64,000 bases of DNA from positions 161,126,547-161,190,546 of the forward strand of contig JALIGW010000001.1 in NCBI GenBank assembly GCA_023053685.1, read 5' to 3'. This stretch comes from Diadophis punctatus similis (Eukaryota > Chordata > Lepidosauria > Squamata > Dipsadidae). The notes below the pieces were generated by a model, which was given only the letters and a program-made list of their open reading frames with translations, was not told the DNA's origin and did not search any database. Made by a program: the position numbers and the translations under genes. How positions within the stretch are numbered: the stretch's first letter is position 1; the number at the start of each line of letters is the position of its first letter. Shown here piece by piece: positions 55,859-64,000 of this stretch.

Positions 55859-58800
55859 GTGAGGAAAATCTCCCTTTTTCTTTCCACATCACATTTCCTC
55901 CGAAATAGCTAGCGGTGTGGCCCATTAGACTAAGCGTCTCCCAGAGTCTCCCCTGAGTCTTGCGGACTTGGTCAGAGACTCCGGTCGACGCCTTCCTTTA
56001 AGAGTAAGATACTTCATAAATAATCCCACCTTCCTGTCATTGAATGCGACAGCTCTAGGTCTTTAAAATATGGCTTTACGGTCTCTAAAAGCGTTTTCAA
56101 GCCATTTTGTAGCCATCTGTATTTTTAAAAGTCAAATCTGGTAGTTCCGATGTTAGAAGATTTCTTAACAAAAGTTACACAAGGGCGTAAAAATGTAAGA
56201 GAAAAACGTTGACTAGCCTACTGCCTTTTCAGTCCTTATTACCAAATATTAAAATGATTGAATGTTAGTGAATGTTTTTAATATTAAACATGTTTTAATC
56301 TATATCACTTCAGAGTTCAGACGTTGATGTGGTACAGTCATCTTATGCAAACTCATATGTCTCACCAATAAAGGATAATATTTGTAACTCAGGGTTGAAA
56401 TGAGGGGTCGTTGGTGCTCTCTGAGCTTGGTTCTTTTTCTGCAGACGTCTATGGAGATTCTCAGTCATCCAGGTCATAGTTGTCCCAAAGGTACTTTCTT
56501 CGTCTTCTTTTTTTCAAGAGGCAATTGGACTTTCAGTTTTTTTCTTTGAAGACATTTTGCTTCTCATCCAAGAAGCTTCTTCAGCTCTATTTTCTTTTCA
56601 GACATTTTATTACTACTGATGTTACCTAGTTTGGGTAGTGAAATATCTGTAAGAAAACAACCAAGCTTAGAAAGCACCAAGGAGCCCTCATACGTCGCAT
56701 TAAAATTTACATCAATATGTTAGTTAAAGAATATTATTAAGACTTTTTTTACTTCAATATTCCTTTCATTTTAATTTTTTAAAATATAGTCATCATTAAA
56801 AAGTGTTCGAAACTCTATGGTCCTGAAGAGTTTAAAACTATTCGAGAGGATGTGAACTATTATTATTAAAATATAATTATATATTTTTGAGAAAAAGATT
56901 ACCTTAATATATTTTAAAAATTATGTTACTATATGGGAGGATCATAAATGAAATTTGGTGCTCAAGACAAATATATTTGAGACAAAGCAACTGAAAAAAT
57001 AAATATATTATTTTAAATACATCAGTCTGGTCAGCATTTGAGTCTGTATTTTTGTTGTTGTTCTGTAGAAAACTGCTTTTCATCGTTCCCAAACTCTAGA
57101 TTTCAAGAATGGTTTTGCCTTTAAGAAGCTTCCAACTGTGGGGATAGGTAGAAATCGGCTTTATGTAAACCAGTTGTCTCAAGCTGAACTTGATGAATTA
57201 TCCAACAAGAGACCCACCTTAACTTATGGTGAACCTAAACAAGCCCCACCTGCAGATTTCATCCCAGCACACGTGGCTTTTGACAAAAAGGTATTTTCTC
57301 AAACATCTGATTTCAGGTACAGGTATTTATTGCAAAATTAAAAAGAAAAATATTGCTATGTGTCTCTTGAATCACAAAGAATTATATTCTGAAGTACTTA
57401 CCAGTATTCTATTTTGGATAAGTGTTTAAGATTAGCTGTTTATTTCTGATATCTATTTGTCAGCCCATGAAAGCAGTCCATATCAAGAAACAAACTTTGA
57501 AAAGACTGCTGGGTCTCTCTTATTTGCAAGTTATAATCATAGCTTCTTGAAAGACTGTCAGTTCTTTCTTCCCTTTTTATAGTATACAGAATTAAAAATG
57601 TCTTTCTCAGGCTCACTACTTTTTATCCATTAACAGAAAATGACAGTAAATATCTTGCTTTCCTTCACCATCATTATGTCTACTTTCCTCTATACTATCA
57701 ATACTTTATTTACATATTTTAAGACTTGTAGTGTAGAGCCAGATTCAAATACATTCTTTTCCTTGCAGCACATCTCTGGGCCAGTCATTCAGTTTAGCCT
57801 ACTTCATGGAGACAGAATGGATCAACATATGAGCAACCTCGAAGTTATACTTTGGGATGGGGTGGGGGGATTGTAGGCAGCTTTCATTCTACAAAAATAA
57901 ATGTTACAGTGCAGAATTTAATATAACCCGCTAACGCTGTGTAAAGAGACTTTTGCTTCTACATTTAAAGTGATAATAAAGTTATTCTAAGTCCAGTATA
58001 AACACTCTTATAGAAAATTAAAACATTTTATGTTGGTTGTATTCTTGTCAGTCAAAAGTTACTTATATTTATACTTATGTTTATAGTTGTATAGTTGTAT
58101 CTATAAATTGTATCCACAATTGTACCATCATAGCATACAAAAGAAAATTTGCCATAGTAATAGTTTGCCATTGCTATTAGCTTGATGCTAAATAGAAATT
58201 TCCTACCTTCTATGAAGACAGTGCAGCTTTTTGTAAACTTACATTTAATATTAATAGAATATACAGTAATAGATTTATATCACTTGATGATCTCACACAA
58301 CATCAAGTGGGTTTCCTGTCATTTTTATCATTAATATAATTTTCCTTATATAGGGTTGTTGTTGTTTTTTGCTAGGTGCTCAAATTTGATGGATATTTCC
58401 AAGAAGATGTTCCTATGTCTACAGAAGAGCATTTCCGTATTCGTCAAGTGGGCATTTATTACTATTTGGAAGATGATAGCATGTCTGTCATGGAGCCCAT
58501 TGTTGAAAACTCAGGGATTCCTCAGGGCAAGTTCATCAAAAGACAGCGTTTGCCCAAAAATGATCGTGGGGATCATTATCATTGGAAAGATCTGAATCGA
58601 GGAATTAATATTACTATCTATGGCAAGACTTTCCGGGTAGTTGACTGTGATCGATTCACCCAGGTACTGTAATCTTGATTGCTAATCTACAGCATTACAG
58701 TAATAAACTATTCCTATTGCAGTACTAAGTATGGGGATAAAATAGAGTTTTAATTCTATAGTAAAATATACAATTTGGAGACAGAAATTTCCACCATAAG

Positions 58801-61800
58801 TAGCATAATGTATTTTTACGCATGCTACATTATCAGCTAAGTTCTCATAATGGTTATTTTTGATTCTGGTACATTTTCACAGTAGTTTTAGCAATTTATT
58901 TCACTTACATTTGATTGAGATCTCTGTTTGTTTGTTTGTTTGTTTGTCTGTCTCTGTCTCTCTCTCTCTCTCTAGCTCTTGATAATATAGGAGGTCTGTT
59001 TTGAGAATAAAAACAATGGGATCTCTCAAAAAGAGCCTAAACTTCAGTTCATTCATAGAGCAGCATTTTACTCAGTTTTACTAAGATTAATAAATCCATG
59101 GCAGATACTGTAGTGCAGTTTTTGCAAGTTCTGAAGTTTCTTGCCTTATTTCAGCAACATGGGAAGATATTTTTAGTATGCCTGCCACAAATCACAGTTT
59201 CACCCCCAAATGCAACTTTAAGGCAGTCTTGCTGAACGATTTCTTACTGTGTTTATTTGAATACTAACTAAGTGATTGCCACTTTACAGACTTTTCTGGA
59301 AAGCCAAGGAATTGAACTGAACCCTCCAGAGCGAATGATTTTTGATCCTTATATAGAGCTACGTAAAATGCCTCCACGTATGTATGTCACCCCCTCAGAT
59401 TTTGATCAGCTTAAGCAGTTTTTGGCATTTGACAAAAAGGTGAGCTTTTAGGTTTGTTTCATATTACACATAACCTACTTTTTTGTGTATTTAAAACATT
59501 TTAAGCAGCAAACAAAATCTATCCCCCCCCCCAAAAAAATAAATAAAATTACAGTAAATGAAGCTGTGAAAAAGTAGTTTTTAAAACAAAATTAAAATGC
59601 GAGAAAATTAAATTGTAGGGGCTAAGTTTTCATATATTTAGAGCATGCCAAAGGAGATGCTAAGAAGTGCAGTAGTGAAACTCGGAGGCCTCTTTGTCCG
59701 TTATAGTAAAGCTATGTAATTGCAAAGTGAGTTTTTTGCTTTTCATCTTTAAAGACAGTAAAGTTATTTTTGGCGAGGTTTACAAGTCAATTTACTTGTA
59801 GTAAAATTTTATAAATAGTAAAATTACAAATAGTTTTCATTTAACGGCAATTGGGATTGAAATTTCTGTTGCTAAACGATATCATAAAGTGCGCCACTTA
59901 GCAACAGAAATTCCAGCACTCTCAGATGCCATTATTAAGCAAATCACTGTGGGTTGTTAAGCAAGGATATTACATGGTTGCCTTTTGTGACCTTCCCCAT
60001 TGACTTTACTTGTAGGAAGTTGGTAAAGTTCACAAACTGGGGGGCTGCAGCATAATTGCAAACCAGGCAAACCAAGTCACTAGTTTATGATCACATGACT
60101 GTGGGAATGCAGTGCTGTCCATAAGTATGAGCATTGGTCATACCTACCACTCATTCAGTGCCATCATAAAGTTGGACTGGTCACTGAACAAATGGTTGTT
60201 AAATGAGGACCATCTGTATCCAAAATCATATGAACCTGCGCAGTTAATAGATTTAATCAATGGCTTGCTATGTTATGTTGTTTAGTTGAAGTTTCAATGT
60301 GACTGTCTTTCTCGTCTTAACTGTAATTGTAAGGAAGATACGATTTTGTCCTCTTTATTAAGTTGTGATTCACTTTGATTGCGAGACAACATGCTTATAT
60401 GAGAAAAGTTTCTATTCTTCCATGATGAGAATGAACCCTTCACATTTTTTTCCCCAGGTTCTTCGTTTTTATGCCATTTGGGATGACACTTGGAACATGT
60501 TTGGTGAAAGGCGGAGATTTATTATCCACTACTACTTGGCAGATGACACAGTGGAGGTGCGGGAAGTTCATGAACGAAATGATGGCAGAGATCCTTTCCC
60601 AGTCCTGATAAGACGCCAGCGCCTGCCCAAAATTTTTTTGGAGAAGAAAGGTACTAACTTTCTCTGGTTGACAATTCAGATATTTTCTAGGATAATATGT
60701 ATATAAATAAAAAGTTTAGTGCCTTCAAGATCTTCATACAAATACTTTTAGATATAATATGAATCTATTAACATTTGCTACACAAAGAATACAACATGGA
60801 AATCACCTGTAACAAGATAAAGAATGCAGAGAGGCCGATGTACTAAAATTACTAAAATAAGAGTGCATTTATTCAATCAGTCAATCGGATGCACTACTGA
60901 AGTACTCATTTCTATTTATACTCTTGTATAAAGTGTTGAAATGAACCCATGCTTGCCTTTCCTAAAATTAATGCAGCTTTTTCAGATACTGGCTAAATGA
61001 TATTTGGCAATATGTTCTCAAATGCTATGAAAATTAGGCCCATGATAATAAATAAAACTGATTGTCTTAAAAATATGAGCAATCCAAGGAAGGACTGCAT
61101 TTTCCAGTGTCTAAATATATGTCTTCGTTTGGAATAAACAGCTGCAATGAAAATCTTACTAAACTGCCTTTTTTTTTTGCAAGACAACTTCCCAACCTGT
61201 GTGCTAGAGATTTCTGATCAGGAGGTCTTAGAATGGTTTACAGCTAAAGATTTTGCAGTTGGCAAGTCCACTACTCTACTTGGACGCACTTTTTTCATCT
61301 ATGACTGTGATGAGTTCACTCGACAATTCTATCAGGATAAATTTGGCATCACTGACTTCCAGGCAGTTGATGTAAAGAAGCCACTCCCAGAGGAAATCAA
61401 ACAGGTAAAGGGGAAAAACGAAGCTGCAAAAGAGGCCAGTTTTTAATTAAAGGGCAAGAAAATGGGGGTCAGAACATGGAGTAGGACTGAGAAGAAGGAC
61501 TGACAAGCAGTGGAAATGAGAGTTGCTAGAGAAATTCCAGAAAGCAAGTCAGTCTTCATAGACACAAAGAACAGAAGTACTAGGAAGCATCACTTACACT
61601 TAGAAGTTTTACTGTTTATTCACTTGCCAATGGATAAAAGTTTCAAAATACACAGTAGAGAGTTTAACTTCTTATGGTGACAAAGGCTGCTTTTCAAATG
61701 TTATTTGAAAACATACAAAACATTTGCTAGACCAATTCCAGCTCATCTGTCTGGAACCCGCACTGCATATCGGACATTAAAAGAATTGAGCGAGTCCAGA

Positions 61801-63480
61801 GATATTTCATAAGAAAAGTCCTCCACTCCTCTGCTCTATGCCACCAGATTTGAAATTTCGAGCTTAGACAACTTAGAACTACGCCGCCTTCGGTCTGACC
61901 TAAGCGTAGTACATACAATTATCTGCTACAATGTCCTACCTGTCAATGACTACTTCAGCTTCAACCACAACAATACACGAGCACATAATAGACACAAACT
62001 TAAGGTAAACAGCTCCAAACTGGATTGCAGAAAATACGACTTTAGCAACAGAGTGGTCAATGCCTGGAATGCACTACCTGACTCTGTGGTTTCTTCCCCA
62101 AACCCCCAAAACTTCAACCTTAGACCAGTGATGGCAAACCATTTTTGGCTCGGGTGCAAAAGGATGTGTACACGTGCTAGCGCACGCGCACGTGCCCAAA
62201 CCCATGCCCTCCCCCTGTGCATGTGCACAAGCCCTGTGCTTCCCCCCATGCATGCGCACAACCCCCCTGCATTGCCCCCCTTGCATGCGCACAGACCTCA
62301 CTGAAGCCTCCAGACTCCTGAAGCCTGGGGACGGCAAAAAACGGGTGAACCGGAAGTTTGGAAATGAACTTCCGATAGGGCCGTTTTTCACTATCCCCAG
62401 GCTTCAGGAGGCTTTCCTGAAGCTTGGGGAGAGCGAAAACGGCTGAAAAGAAGCCCAAAAATCAGCTGGCCAGCGCACGCATGCACGTTGGAGCTGACAT
62501 AGGGCAATGCCTCGTGTGGCCTCAGATATGGCTCTGCGTGCCACCTGTGGCATGCGTACCATAGGTTCGCCATCACTGCCTTAGACTGTCTACTGTCGAC
62601 CTCACCCCATTCCTAAGAGGTCTGTAAGGGGCATGCATAAGCGCACCAACGTGCCTACTGTCCCTGTCCTAATGTTCCCTTTTATTTGTATCCATTTCAT
62701 ATATTCATAATCATGTTTATATCTGTTATCTAATAGATGCTTTACAAATTAATTAAATAAAATAAATAAATAAATAACATTATTTATTTAGAAATAAGTA
62801 AGAATGTAGTGGAAGGAAAAAACAGGTAGGAAGTGTCAGATATCAACTCAGCTAGACTATGTTTTTTATTATCCCTTCTCTTCTTTTCAAATAAAGAATG
62901 TTTTTTGCTGTTTTTTTTTACTCTCTCCAAATGCAGTTCTTCCAGATGGAAGAGTGATTGGAGATGAACATTTCATTTGCATCTGTTCCTTTAATAAAAT
63001 GTCCAGATTCATTAGAAATTAAACAATTCTACATTGAATTGTTTTGTCAGTAACTAGAGAACTAAGATGAACAGAAACATGCCAATGCTATTGCCTAGGA
63101 ACAGAATCTCCTAGTTATAAACATAATGGTGTCTTACCCATCCCATTTCTGCTTTTACTGATGCTTCACAACAGAGTACACAATAAGGTTCTTTAAAAAT
63201 TTTAAAACATTTAAATGTATTTAAATTTACTTTTAAATAATTTTTTAAAAAAACTTTAAAACAGATCATTTTACAATATTGTGAGTGAAGTTTCATGGTT
63301 CAATATTGTAATTTTTTTCTTGGCTTATTTTATCTACAGATAATTCCTCCCTACAATGGTTATGGTTTCCTTGAAGACTCTCTTCAAAACTGTTTCAGTT
63401 TGATTCCACAACCCCCTAGGAAAAATATTATTAAAATGCTAGAGAATGACCACAAAATTTTGCGCTATGCTGTTAGAATG
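55796..63480 (+). CDS. EFHC1: EFHC1 (myoclonin-1), axonemal DM10 protein (5' part: exons 1-7, partial)
   Basis: EFHC1 is a microtubule-associated protein of motile-cilium doublets and the mitotic spindle; human variants are linked to juvenile myoclonic epilepsy. Seven exons join in frame: 55796-55858, 57069-57290, 58376-58663, 59290-59439, 60458-60650, 61184-61404 and 63340-63480, giving 426 of about 640 residues. All junctions are GT-AG and phases agree. The first DM10 domain lies mainly in exon 3 (ends VVDCDRFTQ), the second in exons 5-6 (ends [11 protein letters not shown]), and the third begins in exon 7. The EF-hand and the stop lie beyond the right edge. The ATG has A at -3. No lesions. 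The strand and position relative to PAQR8 match human. Confidence 0.97.
56384..56700. mobile_element. Penelope-type terminal remnants in inverted arrangement (EFHC1 intron 1)
   Basis: GTAACTCAGGGTTGAAATGA and GGTGCTCTCTGAGCTTGG (56390-56432, plus strand) recur inverted at about 56640-56695 (CCAAGCTTAGAAAGCACC, AAGGAGCCCTCATACG). Between them, on the minus strand, is a hammerhead-like CTGAAGA, stem GCTTCT/AGAAGC and AAAATGTC (plus 56551-56584). Confidence 0.5.
57069..57290 (+). CDS. EFHC1: EFHC1 coding exon 2 (74 codons)
   Basis: Acceptor TTCTGTAG. Encodes [34 protein letters not shown] and [17 protein letters not shown]. Donor is AAG|GTATTT. Phase 0 at both ends. Confidence 0.95.
58376..58663 (+). 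CDS. EFHC1: EFHC1 coding exon 3, first DM10 domain (96 codons)
   Basis: Acceptor TTGCTAG. Encodes [40 protein letters not shown] and [18 protein letters not shown], the DM10 core. Donor is CAG|GTACTG. Confidence 0.96.
58929..58976. repeat. (GTTT)n and (CT)n microsatellites in EFHC1 intron 3
   Basis: Four to five GTTT units followed by a run of CT/TCTC units. Confidence 0.9.
59290..59439 (+). CDS. EFHC1: EFHC1 coding exon 4 (50 codons)
   Basis: Acceptor TTTACAG. Encodes [16 protein letters not shown], the linker between DM10 domains, then [18 protein letters not shown]. Donor is AAG|GTGAGC. Confidence 0.95.
59831..60214. mobile_element. Non-autonomous DNA transposon, relative of the element at 11104
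   Basis: Shares GTTGCTAAACG/CACTTAGCAACAGAAAT and GATCACATGACTGTGGGAA-type blocks and a GTTGTTAAATGAGGACCATC right end. The left end TTTTCATTTAACGGCAA is its degraded inverse. Located in EFHC1 intron 4. Confidence 0.6.
60458..60650 (+). CDS. EFHC1: EFHC1 coding exon 5, second DM10 domain start (193 bases, ends phase 1)
   Basis: Acceptor TTCCCCAG. Encodes [20 protein letters not shown] and [20 protein letters not shown]. Donor is AAAG|GTACTA. Confidence 0.95.
61184..61404 (+). CDS. EFHC1: EFHC1 coding exon 6, second DM10 domain end (221 bases, ends phase 0)
   Basis: Acceptor is a long T run then GCAAG; two bases complete an Asp codon. Encodes [19 protein letters not shown] and [17 protein letters not shown]. 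Donor is CAG|GTAAAG. Confidence 0.95.
61728..62765 (+). mobile_element. L2/CR1-type LINE 3' half, interrupted by a hAT element (EFHC1 intron 6)
   Basis: Broken frames include [35 protein letters not shown] and [15 protein letters not shown], the C-terminal end of L2/CR1 ORF2. The 3' UTR follows (ACGTGCCTACTGTCCCTGTC) with an AAAT tail to 62780. The LINE is split at 62126. Confidence 0.85.
62126..62578. mobile_element. hAT-type MITE, 453 bp, with perfect 8-base target duplication
   Basis: Starts CAGTGATGGCAAACC and ends GGTTCGCCATCACTG, an inverted pair. Flanked exactly by CCTTAGAC on both sides (62118-62125, 62579-62586). GC-rich inside, with CACACGC-type repeats. No transposase. It interrupts the host LINE, so it is younger. 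Confidence 0.93.
63340..63480 (+). CDS. EFHC1: EFHC1 coding exon 7 (47 codons; last exon in window)
   Basis: Acceptor ATCTACAG. Encodes [20 protein letters not shown] and [19 protein letters not shown], the start of the third DM10 domain. Donor is ATG|GTGAGT. Confidence 0.93.
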
Positions 63481-64000
63481 GTGAGTTGTCATGATTTACA
63501 GATTTCAGAATGATAATTGAGTTGGGGATTAGAAGTTCTTCTTTTAATTTTACCTCCAGAGGTAAAGGTCCAAGGAGTAAAAAGAAGTATTCATATATAC
63601 GAGTTTTTAATTGAAACGATGACTTTGACAACTTGATGAAATTGCTGAAAGAAGGTCAATCCATAATAATAATATAAACTGTAACTCTATTTCTCACAAG
63701 TCAATGAAAAATAGAAGCAGATGTTAAAATATATCAGAATAGTCTTTCAATTCAAAGCACTATGTATACATAGAATCTGATTAAAACCGAGAGTTTTCAA
63801 ACTAGGGAGTAATGGGAAACACATACTGTATATCTGTTGATGTATACAGTGTAGTTTTCCTTGGCTGATTGAGGATATCTATTTAGTTCTCTACATTTAG
63901 TTCTCATCTTAAGTAACTATACTCCCTTTTTGTTGCTTTCATTTCAGAGCATCCAATCATTTTATTGCTGTAAGATTGCATTTCAGAAGGTTTGCAGTAG
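63481..64000 (+). other. EFHC1 intron 7 (partial), no feature recognised
   Basis: AT-rich intron sequence. Pyrimidine-AG sites near 63948 and 63984 lead into sequence that does not resemble the next EFHC1 exon. Confidence 0.6.

Noticed and set aside
63940..64000. EFHC1 exon 8 start at the right edge
   Set aside because: AG sites follow pyrimidine tracts, but the downstream codons do not resemble the conserved RFVFSYFLATD segment expected next.

Overview
This is vertebrate nuclear DNA, almost certainly from a squamate reptile and probably a snake. It carries intron-split genes with GT-AG junctions. It also carries a Sauria-type SINE with a BovB-like tail, tRNA-derived SINEs, CR1/L2/Rex-like LINEs (two with pentanucleotide TCCTA or AATAG tails of the kind known from snake CR1 LINEs), Penelope and copia elements, and many small hAT-type elements. 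No plasmid, phage, CRISPR or operon structure is present.

Three host genes are supported, in the order and orientation known for human 6p12: MCM3 (minus), PAQR8 (plus), EFHC1 (plus). MCM3 fills about 1-12,632 on the minus strand. Its first eight coding exons (390 codons plus one base) are present, ending just after the Walker A motif; the rest lies left of position 1. Its upstream region has E2F-like and CCAAT motifs, as expected for an S-phase gene. PAQR8 is a single intact coding exon at 48,183-49,244. A CpG-rich block about 14 kb upstream (33.6-34.4 kb) is the best candidate for its promoter and non-coding first exon. EFHC1 starts at 55,796 and runs off the right end; seven coding exons (426 codons) are visible, with a good RFX X-box about 70 bases before its ATG, fitting an axonemal gene.

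The rest is intron, UTR and a dense nest of transposons. From left to right: a dead LINE reverse-transcriptase fragment; a solo-LTR-like piece; a 1.35 kb TA-flanked inverted-repeat element; a LINE-1-like 5' fragment; the MCM3 promoter; GC-rich and (CCTT)n DNA; a SINE split by a hAT element; a very young copia retrotransposon (16.7-21.1 kb) whose two 266-base LTRs look identical; a hAT element carrying what looks like a captured piece of the centrosomal gene CNTROB; a Rex/CR1-like LINE; a Penelope-like element (31.0-32.9 kb) with reverse transcriptase, GIY-YIG nuclease and a hammerhead-ribozyme-like motif; the CpG island; SINEs and a U2 snRNA fragment; a 2 kb palindromic TA-flanked element; a TA-flanked element nested in a hAT; and, inside EFHC1, Penelope remnants and an L2/CR1 LINE interrupted by a hAT with perfect 8-base target duplications.

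I found no clearly new multi-gene system. The most unusual items are the CNTROB-carrying hAT element, the young copia element with a half-tRNA primer site, the Penelope ribozyme-like motifs, and the related TA-flanked fold-back elements.
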